Made by a program: the position numbers and the translations under genes. The notes under the pieces are model-generated. The model saw nothing but the letters and a program-made list of their open reading frames with translations. It searched no databases and was not told where the DNA came from. Positions 6,419 through 12,873 of a stretch of DNA of 12,910 bases are shown piece by piece. The stretch is from JARIHD01 sp964610985 (lineage in GTDB: Bacteria > Patescibacteriota > Saccharimonadia > Saccharimonadales > UBA4665): contig CAZSZJ010000030.1 of NCBI GenBank assembly GCA_964610985.1, positions 1 to 12,910 on the forward strand, in the 5' to 3' direction. The number at the start of each line of letters is the position of its first letter. The first letter of the stretch is position 1.

Positions 6419-6427
6419 ATAATAGCA
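6419..6427 (-). promoter_or_regulatory. Extended -10 giving a leaderless methyltransferase transcript
   Basis: The minus strand reads TGCTATTAT, ending 6 nt before the ATG at 6412. The predicted start is the A of the codon. There is no Shine-Dalgarno sequence and no clear -35. Confidence 0.55.
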
Positions 6428-6459
6428 GCTCACACCCCTTTTAATGCCACGAATAAATA

Positions 6460-6468
6460 TGCCATAAT
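6460..6468 (+). promoter_or_regulatory. Extended -10 for the 6477 gene
   Basis: TGCCATAAT ends 8 nt before the ATG at 6477, leaving about 2 nt of leader. It is divergent from the methyltransferase promoter, and both fit in the 64-bp intergenic gap. Confidence 0.5.
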
Positions 6469-6476
6469 AGGCCAAC

Positions 6477-7259
6477 ATGAGTGCAGAGGCGATCTCTTCT
6501 ATTATGGCCGTGGGTGATGAACTTGTCGGCTATACCGACAATTCACGCGCATTCGATACCGTGTACGGCCAGGTAACTGAGCGCATGGTGAGCACGGCTT
6601 GCTATGACCTCTTTGACTATGCCAATAAGATAGCGGAGCGTTCGGATTGGGAGGTGGGGGAACCGCCTCAGTTTGCCATAACCGAACGGATGCTTAAGCT
6701 GGCAAATAGCGCCCATCGGCCGCCCATCGCGGAATATGGAAAAATCGCTTGCTTTGCTGCCGAATTGCGCTTTGCGCGTTCCCTGGCCCGGCATAAACAC
6801 CAAAAGCCTGTCCCGTCCCGGATGCCAGCTGCCGTGCTGTTCGACGACACCGACCGACCGTTCGCCTACCAAAAAGCAGATGGCCATCCTACGGCCTACA
6901 CCTGGCGATCGGCTCGGATCGATACCGAAGCTGGTCCAAGGATAATACCTTCAGAGGCTGTCATTAGCGTAGTCTACGGAACATGGCGTTCGGACGGTTA
7001 TGTGAATGATCCACGCCGCCAACATAAAGGAGAAGGCATTATTCCGTTAAGGATGCGTAACGCCCGACCGGATGAGATTTACTTTCAGCGCCTTACCCTC
7101 GGGTGTATGCCGCTTCCTATCCGCAAGGCTTCTTTGCGTGCAGCGATCACCCATGCCCCCTCCCTTGTTAGTCATTTTGACGAAGCGTGTTCGCTTACCG
7201 GTAGCAAGGTGGCCAACCAGGCTTTGGCTGCGCTACAATCCCGTAAAGTGATAGAATAA
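6477..7259 (+). CDS. 260-residue hypothetical protein
   Basis: I do not recognise this protein. It is predicted to be cytoplasmic, with no signal peptide or membrane helix. The first half looks helical (about 20-115, with charged amphipathic stretches around LARHKHQK). The second half is more beta-like and Arg-rich (AAVLFDDTDRPFAYQK at about 118-133, VISVVYGTWRSDGYVNDPRR at about 162-181, PLRMRNARPDEIYFQRLTLG at about 190-209). The latter contains several Arg/Asp pairs that could bind a charged ligand, but no catalytic signature is evident. It is followed 21 nt later by the deoxyribosyltransferase-like gene on the same strand, whose own start has a Shine-Dalgarno sequence, so the two probably form an operon driven by the -10 at 6460-6468. 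Confidence 0.75.
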   Translation: MSAEAISSIMAVGDELVGYTDNSRAFDTVYGQVTERMVSTACYDLFDYANKIAERSDWEVGEPPQFAITERMLKLANSAHRPPIAEYGKIACFAAELRFARSLARHKHQKPVPSRMPAAVLFDDTDRPFAYQKADGHPTAYTWRSARIDTEAGPRIIPSEAVISVVYGTWRSDGYVNDPRRQHKGEGIIPLRMRNARPDEIYFQRLTLGCMPLPIRKASLRAAITHAPSLVSHFDEACSLTGSKVANQALAALQSRKVIE

Positions 7260-7280
7260 AGACTTAATGAAAGAGGGAAT

Positions 7281-7739
7281 ATGTCAACCATTACCATCTG
7301 TACCAGCGCCAGCTTTTATCGTCAAGCAGTAGACGTCCAGGAGCAATTAGAGTCACAAGGATTCGAGGTTATCGTGCCCCGTACGGCCCGTAAAATGAAG
7401 GAAACCGGCAATTACGACGCCAGTCAGTACAAAACCTGGTTTGCTGACCCGGGCGACTACGATAAAAAGGCTGACCTCATCCGTGCCCACTTCGAGGAAA
7501 TTGCCAAGGCCGACGCCGTGCTCATTCTAAACTACGAAAAAAATGGCAAGCAAAACTACATCGGCGGCAATGTGCTGATGGAAATGTCGCTGGCCTTTTG
7601 GCTCAAAAAACCGATCTTCGTGCTGAATGATGCACCCGAGGATTCGGCCTATCTCGAAGAGATTTATGGCATGTTGCCAGTGTTTTTGCATGGTGACACC
7701 GCAGGCTTTAAGGCAGAATACGACAAATTAAACGGCTAG
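7281..7739 (+). CDS. Nucleoside 2-deoxyribosyltransferase-like protein
   Basis: This 152-residue cytoplasmic protein has the fold layout of the nucleoside 2-deoxyribosyltransferase group. The N-terminal strand is ITICTSASFYRQ (4-15), where the family has a small-residue loop. It continues with a helix and strand ending EVIVPR, then KADAVLILNY (76-85), and the conserved block NYIGGNVLMEMSLAF (92-106), in which Glu101 sits at the catalytic nucleophile position. Family enzymes cleave or exchange the N-glycosidic bond of (deoxy)nucleosides or nucleotides. This NYIGGN subgroup is usually annotated only by similarity, so the substrate is unproven. A GAGG Shine-Dalgarno sequence (7273-7276) lies 4 nt before the ATG. 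It is probably co-transcribed with the preceding orphan and ends 12 bp from the convergent Nudix gene. Confidence 0.75.
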   Translation: MSTITICTSASFYRQAVDVQEQLESQGFEVIVPRTARKMKETGNYDASQYKTWFADPGDYDKKADLIRAHFEEIAKADAVLILNYEKNGKQNYIGGNVLMEMSLAFWLKKPIFVLNDAPEDSAYLEEIYGMLPVFLHGDTAGFKAEYDKLNG

Positions 7740-7751
7740 GCATTACGCGGA

Positions 7752-8327
7752 CTACGCGGCAGCCGGATCCGTCTGTGCTGCCCGGCCAATGGCTGTCAGA
7801 ATAGTCGCGTAATAGATGTAGCTATGCGGCACGTAGCGATCTTTTTGGTCTTTCACTTCGTTTGCAAAATCCTCAAGAGGCTTCCATTCCAGCGATTCAA
7901 CCTCGGCTTCGCGTAGGCTAAAATCGGTATCTTCGGGAAGTTCCAAGATGTACAAAAACTGAAATTCGTTTTCGATGGCATCAGCGCCAGCCAGCAAGTG
8001 CGCGCGGTGCACGCCAATGCTATGCAGTTGTTCGGCGGTCACTTTGAGGCCGGTTTCTTCGTGAATTTCACGGAGAGCGGCTGTTATTTCGTCTTCCCCC
8101 AGATCCAGATGCCCGGCGGCCGAAATGTCATAGCGGCTGGGCCAGGTCATTTTGCTGGCAGCGCGTTTTTGCAGCAGCACCTCAGCGCCTGTAGGTGTAC
8201 GCCGCCACATCCATACGTGTGCCGCGGCGTGCAGCAGGCCCTTACTAAACACTTCTTTTTTGGTGGCGCCTTTGCCTGCCAGCGGCCCGCCTTGTTTATC
8301 AAATAATTGCCATAGAATATCGCTCAT
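7752..8327 (-). CDS. Nudix hydrolase (IDI/YfcD-like)
   Basis: Starting at the ATG at 8327, the protein has 191 residues. It contains an intact Nudix box of the form GX5EX7REUXEEXGU: the Gly begins GHLDLGEDE, and the catalytic half is REIHEETGL. Upstream, HAAAHVWMWRR and LLQKRAASKMTWPSRYD match the layout of the IDI-like branch (YfcD and isopentenyl-diphosphate isomerase relatives), where a hydrophobic strand and a Trp precede the box. Such proteins bind Mg2+ and hydrolyse a nucleoside diphosphate linked to another group; the substrate is unknown. The frame is open for 62 more codons upstream, but those residues (Cys/Ser/Phe-rich) do not look like family sequence, and a -10 element lies directly before 8327, which decides the start. 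Confidence 0.88.
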   Translation of the reverse strand: MSDILWQLFDKQGGPLAGKGATKKEVFSKGLLHAAAHVWMWRRTPTGAEVLLQKRAASKMTWPSRYDISAAGHLDLGEDEITAALREIHEETGLKVTAEQLHSIGVHRAHLLAGADAIENEFQFLYILELPEDTDFSLREAEVESLEWKPLEDFANEVKDQKDRYVPHSYIYYATILTAIGRAAQTDPAAA

Positions 8328-8334
8328 ATGCACG

Positions 8335-8340
8335 AGTATA
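8335..8340 (-). promoter_or_regulatory. -10 element directly before the Nudix gene
   Basis: The minus strand reads TATACT followed by 7 nt (CGTGCAT) and the ATG at 8327. The same hexamer and spacing occur before the EamA gene. No Shine-Dalgarno sequence is present. Confidence 0.5.
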
Positions 8341-8428
8341 GAGGAGTTTATCGCCCGCGCCAAAATCAAGAAGCGAGCACCGCAGCCAAGCCATCGGGTT
8401 AATAAAATATGCAAATCCATAAATATAG

Positions 8429-8437
8429 TGTAAAAAT
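8429..8437 (+). promoter_or_regulatory. Possible extended -10 for the 8446 gene
   Basis: TGTAAAAAT ends 8 nt before the ATG at 8446; the hexamer AAAAAT is only a partial match. An alternative TATAGT at 8424-8429 would start about 10 nt before the ATG. Either predicts a very short leader. Confidence 0.3.
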
Positions 8438-8445
8438 AGAAGCTT

Positions 8446-9579
8446 ATGCAGCAATTACGCCATGTAGACCGAACCTGGAACATAGAACGCACCAATGAAG
8501 AGCTGGAGCACATCGGTTATAGTCTGGACGAGGTCAATACGGTCATTCCTGGCTACCCGGAATTGGATAGCCGTCTTTTTGTGCCCGAAGATGAACGGAT
8601 AGATTTTAGACAAGCCGTTATTTTGGGCCGTGAGGTGCGGATCTTTGATATCCCTGGCGGCTTCGACGCGAGGGAGTGCATGATGCGCCAGGAAACCCTT
8701 AACTCTATGAAGCCCGAGGACATGCTACTGGGCAAGCCCGATCCGGACCTTATTACCGGGCTCTCAGACCCCTTACCAGAAAACCACCCTTCGGTCGTGC
8801 GTGCCATAAAAGAGGGCTGCCGCGACTTTACCATGCAGAACCAGGCTCTTTTGCCAGGTTGGAAGCAGCTTCTTGCGCTACGCAATTCCAGAGGCGAGCC
8901 GCTCGGCATGCCCACGGGTATCGGTTGGTTTACGCATCTGGGGCGGTCACTCATGGTGGACGGGACTGCATTTCGTCTGAGTGAGGACAATAGTGACCTG
9001 GAGGTGCTGTTGTATGAACGGCCAGCCAATCAACAGTCCGAGGCGGTATGGGCGACTCCAGGTGGATTTGCCATCAGGGCCGACGATCAACATAGCGGAC
9101 TCACGCTCTTGCAGGCTGCCTCGGCCCGTCGCGCCCAGGACTGGACCGAACGGCAGTTGTGGGCGTACCCTGGTGTGCCCGTGCCGGCAAAAAATCCGGT
9201 CAGCTCCGGTACGACCATTGTTGCCGGTCTGCTAACCCGACCATACAGCCGATTTATTCAAAATCCTGACTACAGAGATGAGCCGACGATAACTCCCCAA
9301 AACAAAGAACGGATGCTAACTACTAGAGGTCATGCGGCTGGCTATGTTAGCTTGCGGGCTGTGTGCGAAGACAATCCGTTCGGCGGCGTTTCGGGCAAGG
9401 GTCACAGCCGATATTTTTCGATGTGGACGACACATTTCGAGTATGTCGTGGGCGGGATCGACACGCTTATTGATCCCGAAAACCGTTTTCGCTACGGCAT
9501 GACTAGCCAGCAATTTGACGCCGCAGAGAATGTGGTCGAAGAATTGCGGCGCGAATATCCGATGATACAGCCGCTTTAG
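8446..9579 (+). CDS. 377-residue protein with a degenerate Nudix-like domain
   Basis: The N-terminal half (1-160) matches nothing I know. From about 165 the protein follows a Nudix plan: a strand (SLMVDGTAFRL, 168-178), a second strand with LLYERP (188-193), then AVWATPGGFAIRADD (200-214), the usual W-x-x-PGG-F entry to the box, and a helix AASARRAQDWTERQ (224-237) where the catalytic REUXEE should lie. The Glu residues are replaced (ARRAQDW), so the Mg-binding catalytic set appears lost. After this comes a C-terminal region with an aromatic stretch (RYFSMWTTHFEYVV). It may be a binding or regulatory protein, or an unrelated fold that only resembles Nudix. It diverges from the true Nudix gene (118 bp between starts) and ends 4 bp from the convergent metallopeptidase gene. 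Confidence 0.7.
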   Translation: MQQLRHVDRTWNIERTNEELEHIGYSLDEVNTVIPGYPELDSRLFVPEDERIDFRQAVILGREVRIFDIPGGFDARECMMRQETLNSMKPEDMLLGKPDPDLITGLSDPLPENHPSVVRAIKEGCRDFTMQNQALLPGWKQLLALRNSRGEPLGMPTGIGWFTHLGRSLMVDGTAFRLSEDNSDLEVLLYERPANQQSEAVWATPGGFAIRADDQHSGLTLLQAASARRAQDWTERQLWAYPGVPVPAKNPVSSGTTIVAGLLTRPYSRFIQNPDYRDEPTITPQNKERMLTTRGHAAGYVSLRAVCEDNPFGGVSGKGHSRYFSMWTTHFEYVVGGIDTLIDPENRFRYGMTSQQFDAAENVVEELRREYPMIQPL

Positions 9580-9583
9580 GCGT

Positions 9584-10027
9584 TTATTTAAGGCCCGCAC
9601 CTTCAAGTAGTGCGTCACCTTGCCGGGCGCCACCGTAGGTGTCGATCGATTCTCGGCTCAGTTTTGCTGCCATGACATTCAGGATTGTCGGGCTGTATTT
9701 GGTTGCAAGAAACTTGCCAGACAATCTGGTCGCATCTATTTCTAAGTTGGTTTTGGCCTGGCTGTCATAATAAAGTGGATTAAGGCGATCTTCGAGGTCT
9801 TGCACGGTATGGCCAAATTCGTGCGCGAGAGATGCGGCGACGCCAAATTTTTCCATGCCGCCAGGAGTATCGTAGTGCGCATTAACCGAAACGGCGGTTA
9901 TGGCAATGGTATCGTTTTCAAGACAGTAAGTATTTTGGTCGATGGCGCTCAGGGTAATTTCCGACTTTATGCTTTTGCACGTAAACGTCTCGTTTCCTTG
10001 CAAAAGCACGAGATTTGTATTTGCCAC
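9584..10027 (-). CDS. Short YpfJ-like zinc metallopeptidase
   Basis: The motif AHEFGHTVQ (His69, Glu70, His73) is a zinc HExxH site. It is followed 22 residues later by LEIDATRLSG (95-104), where the neutral zinc metallopeptidase family (YpfJ, PF04228) has LELQADCLAG with the third metal ligand Glu. The C-terminal TYGGARQGDALLEG (129-142) also fits the family's end. The preceding TYCLENDTIAIT (33-44) matches the family's Cys-containing strand before the motif. At 147 residues it is about half the usual length: the N-terminal membrane anchor and linker are absent, and a stop codon lies 7 codons upstream of the start. The start is a GTG (10027), with no Shine-Dalgarno sequence. It may be a cytoplasmic minimal peptidase or an N-terminally truncated remnant. 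Confidence 0.7.
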   Translation of the reverse strand: MANTNLVLLQGNETFTCKSIKSEITLSAIDQNTYCLENDTIAITAVSVNAHYDTPGGMEKFGVAASLAHEFGHTVQDLEDRLNPLYYDSQAKTNLEIDATRLSGKFLATKYSPTILNVMAAKLSRESIDTYGGARQGDALLEGAGLK

Positions 10028-10057
10028 GCCGCCAAGGCCTAGGTGTCAGGTGTGCTT

Positions 10058-10066
10058 ATTCTAACA
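10058..10066 (-). promoter_or_regulatory. Extended -10 for the YpfJ-like gene
   Basis: The minus strand reads TGTTAGAAT, predicting a start near 10051 and a leader of about 24 nt before the GTG. It overlaps a plus-strand TATTCT (10057-10062) that could serve the divergent DacB gene. Confidence 0.4.
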
Positions 10067-10115
10067 GCCTTGCCGTGGGCGGCATGGTTAACTACCAGCT
10101 TCTAAAGGAGGTAGC

Positions 10116-11735
10116 ATGCGCTCAAAGATTGCTTTTCTACAAAATACTCGTACTCGCTTTGTGGCTGGACTTATGGCCTTGGTTATTGGTTTGGGTTCGC
10201 TGACTGTTCTTGATATTCCTGTGTTTGCGAGCCAATCTGGAGGTATCCCCGATCTGCAAAAGACACTGGATACGATCCTGACGGATCCTCGTTTGCGCGA
10301 TGCACAGGCAAGTGTGCTGGTGCGGAGTGCTGCTAGCGGGGAAGTGCTGTATTCAAAGAATCCAACAACGCTGCTTATTCCCGCGTCTAATAACAAGCTA
10401 TATACATCAGCCGCGGCCTTAGAAGTTTTGGGAAGAGACTATACGTTTGAGACTCGTGTGCTGGCGGACCAAGCGCCGCAAGCAGGGATTATCAAAGGCA
10501 ATCTGTACCTAAAGGGAACGGGCGATCCCACGATGTTGGCTGACGACTACGACCGGCTTGCAAAAGAGCTAGCGGACAAGGGAGTCAAGATGGTAACTGG
10601 CAGGCTCGTGACCGACGACACGTTTTTTGACAATCGACAGCTTGGATATAACTGGGGTTGGGACAGTAATCCCTATTACTACCAACCCGAAATATCGGCG
10701 CTCACAGTAGCTGCTAATACAAATTATGATATCGGTGCGCTGAATGTTTTGGTGACTCCCGACGCCGTCGGTAAGTCTGCTGCGGTAACAACGAATCCGG
10801 CAACCAATTACGTAACAATTCAGAATGAAACCACCACAGGAGCCGCCGGTTCTAGCTCGACCATTTCTGTCGAAAGAAAACTGGGCGTCAATACGATTGT
10901 TGTAAAAGGAAGTATCCCGCTGGGCGCCGCCCCTAAAAAAGTTGTTTCAACCGTAACGGATCCGACCGGTTATGCGGCGTCGCTCTTTGCCTCGTCACTT
11001 AAAAAGCATGGCATTTATGTATTGCAGTCAAGTGTGGCACGCCAAAAAACTCCTGACCAGGCCGCGAAGCTTGCATCACATTCTGTGACACTTTCGCAGA
11101 TCCTACCCCAGTTTATGAAGCTCAGCAATAACGGCATCGCCGAAATCCTGGTAAAGTCTATGGGTAAAAAAGATGCCGAACAAGGTACCTGGCAAAATGG
11201 TCTCGAAAAGCTAGAGGCTGCGCTGCAAAATATGGGCGTTTCCGTCGACCGGGCGCAGTTTGTCGACGGCTCTGGGCTGAGCAATGTCAACTTTACCAGC
11301 GCACAGAATACCAGCGATCTACTGTTTGCCGTGCAGAATCGGCCGTGGTTTGACGCATGGTACGCTGGTTTGCCGATCGCCGGAAACAGTGACCCGCTCG
11401 TTGGTGGCACACTTCGGTCACGAATGAAGGGTACGCCCGCAGAAAATAACGTTCGCGCTAAAACGGGCAGTCTCGATTCGGTGAGTGCTTTGTCGGGTTA
11501 CGTAACCTCCAGAGACGGCGAAAAACTGATCTTTTCGGTGATGGAAAACAACTACATTTACGGATCGGTAAAATCGCTCGAAGATACGATTGGAGCAACA
11601 CTGGCATCATTTAGCAGAGAAGACGGTGTGGGGGAGCCGCAATCGCAGTTTTCGCCCCAAGTTCTCAAACAGGGTACCGCCAAGCTCGACAAGAGTGATA
11701 ATCTGGAATGCTCCTGGACAGAAGAGGGTTGCTAA
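10116..11735 (+). CDS. dacB: D-alanyl-D-alanine carboxypeptidase, PBP4/DacB type (peptidase S13)
   Basis: This 539-residue exported enzyme trims or opens peptide crosslinks in peptidoglycan. A basic N-terminus and hydrophobic stretch (about 15-36) followed by FASQSG form a signal sequence or membrane anchor. The three penicillin-binding motifs are present: SxxK as SNNK (Ser91 nucleophile, Lys94), SxN as SNN (337-339) and KTG (449-451). The insert between the first two (about 110-320) includes GTGDPTM (134-140), typical of class C PBP4 proteins. The C-terminus has a polar tail with Cys532 and a terminal Cys539. It has the best ribosome binding site in the window, AAAGGAGG at 10104-10111, 4 nt before the ATG. 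It is flanked by two putative zinc peptidases, one divergent and one convergent. Confidence 0.95.
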   Translation: MRSKIAFLQNTRTRFVAGLMALVIGLGSLTVLDIPVFASQSGGIPDLQKTLDTILTDPRLRDAQASVLVRSAASGEVLYSKNPTTLLIPASNNKLYTSAAALEVLGRDYTFETRVLADQAPQAGIIKGNLYLKGTGDPTMLADDYDRLAKELADKGVKMVTGRLVTDDTFFDNRQLGYNWGWDSNPYYYQPEISALTVAANTNYDIGALNVLVTPDAVGKSAAVTTNPATNYVTIQNETTTGAAGSSSTISVERKLGVNTIVVKGSIPLGAAPKKVVSTVTDPTGYAASLFASSLKKHGIYVLQSSVARQKTPDQAAKLASHSVTLSQILPQFMKLSNNGIAEILVKSMGKKDAEQGTWQNGLEKLEAALQNMGVSVDRAQFVDGSGLSNVNFTSAQNTSDLLFAVQNRPWFDAWYAGLPIAGNSDPLVGGTLRSRMKGTPAENNVRAKTGSLDSVSALSGYVTSRDGEKLIFSVMENNYIYGSVKSLEDTIGATLASFSREDGVGEPQSQFSPQVLKQGTAKLDKSDNLECSWTEEGC

Positions 11736-11756
11736 AGCCGTCCGGCCTATAAAACC

Positions 11757-12812
11757 CTAAACGATATCCTCTGTCGGGAGGTATATGCGGTAATTGATGC
11801 CCTGTACTGTGCCGTCAAGCAGAGTGCCCGGCGGAAAGGAACCGTGTTGAATCTGGTACGGAGTCGCGTAGGTATTGCCGTAGGTGTGCTTTGCGGCTTC
11901 ATTCGTAAATTGCCCCAGACTATTTATGACGTGGTATTCGTTTTGGTCCAGACTGTGCCCAATGGCTTTTACGATACGCGGGCCACTCGTCTGAGTTTGT
12001 CTTTCAAAATCTTCCACTAACTTGTCCCGATGATTTTCTCCAGCCATAAAGAGGTCTCCGCGAATACCCACAAAACCGAGATGAACTGTGGCAATCCAGA
12101 TTCCGGTGGTGAGACATTCCACCGTTCTTTGCGTGGTATCTTGCAGAACATCTTTGAGTGCTAGTGCGGCGCCGGGTGTCCTAATGACATGTGGCACCAG
12201 CTGGTGTTCTGTGCCAACTACTTCTGCGATATCGGCGGCGCTCTGGTGGTCAATCTTTGAGGCGATATGCGCGATGCTTGTTTTTATTTTGGCCACATTC
12301 TCTGGTATAGCTAAGGAGAATCCCGGGACTGAGATGCCTGAGCGAGACGAAATGCGCTCATGCGCCATATATGGAATAAGACTCGCCCAGTCATTTGCAG
12401 ATACTTCCTTCTCTACCCAGGCCAAAGGGCTTTGCCGTACCGCCTGCCGTACGCCAGAGAAAACAAATGCACCTTCATCGTCTATTGATCTGTTGGCCAA
12501 CCAGTCAAGAAATACATTTTCATTGGCTATGTGTAAACCCTCGTGGTCCAGGGTGGCCACCTGCAATGGGGCGTTGCCGTGATGGACGCGCTGCGTTATC
12601 GCCCGGTCGGAAAAGCTTATGAGTGGCGCCGTTGAAGAGGCGCTGCAAGTAACTACGCTATTTTCACCAAAAATGTTACCGCCGTATAGCTGCGTGGATA
12701 AATCGTTGAATTCGGCCGTGCAGTCCGCTTGTTGATAAGGCCCGAGTGTCGATGTCTTTTCGTGAAGCGTGGCTGCAAGTTGGTCGTATGGTATTAGTTC
12801 GGTTGAAGGCAT
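11757..12812 (-). CDS. 351-residue orphan with a gluzincin-like HExxH-X18-E motif
   Basis: I recognise no family. Residues 85-94 (VATLDHEGLH) contain a hydrophobic strand leading into HExxH (His90, Glu91, His94). Exactly 18 residues later is Glu113 in DDEGAF, matching the HExxH-X18-E spacing of M1-type gluzincin zinc peptidases. No GxMEN-type substrate motif is seen. There is no signal peptide or membrane helix, so it is probably cytoplasmic. The C-terminal half (about 180-351) looks like mixed alpha/beta sequence and ends in a Gly/Pro/Tyr-rich section (PGTLLDGTVQGINYRIYLP). It is convergent with dacB, separated by 21 bp with no clear terminator. The peptidase assignment rests on a short motif and could be chance. 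Confidence 0.75.
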   Translation of the reverse strand: MPSTELIPYDQLAATLHEKTSTLGPYQQADCTAEFNDLSTQLYGGNIFGENSVVTCSASSTAPLISFSDRAITQRVHHGNAPLQVATLDHEGLHIANENVFLDWLANRSIDDEGAFVFSGVRQAVRQSPLAWVEKEVSANDWASLIPYMAHERISSRSGISVPGFSLAIPENVAKIKTSIAHIASKIDHQSAADIAEVVGTEHQLVPHVIRTPGAALALKDVLQDTTQRTVECLTTGIWIATVHLGFVGIRGDLFMAGENHRDKLVEDFERQTQTSGPRIVKAIGHSLDQNEYHVINSLGQFTNEAAKHTYGNTYATPYQIQHGSFPPGTLLDGTVQGINYRIYLPTEDIV

Positions 12813-12818
12813 TGCTAT

Positions 12819-12847
12819 AAATTAGAATAATTATATCTAGGTGTCAA
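12819..12847 (-). promoter_or_regulatory. Promoter of the 351-residue gene
   Basis: A perfect TTGACA (12847-12842) precedes, at 17 nt, the weak hexamer TAATTT (12824-12819), which ends 6 nt before the ATG at 12812, the leaderless geometry seen elsewhere here. A perfect TATAAT (12835-12830) lies inside the spacer and could instead give an 11-nt leader. Confidence 0.4.
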
Positions 12848-12850
12848 TGC

Positions 12851-12873
12851 CTAAAAACCTGAATCTAAAAACC
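12851..12873. repeat. Tandem 9-bp direct repeat CTAAAAACC
   Basis: CTAAAAACC occurs at 12851-12859 and 12865-12873, a period of 14 bp, just upstream of the promoter of the 351-residue gene. It may be a regulator site or chance A/T-rich sequence. Nothing else is seen from 12874 to the window end. Confidence 0.35.

Noticed and set aside
8328..8513. 62-codon N-terminal extension of the Nudix protein
   Set aside because: The residues look non-coding (Cys/Ser/Phe-rich), would overlap the start of the divergent 8446 gene, and a -10 element lies directly before the ATG at 8327.
11737..11746. Terminator GCCGTCCGGC between dacB and the 351-residue gene
   Set aside because: The stem is only 3-4 bp with a 2-4 nt loop and no U tract, so it is too weak to call.
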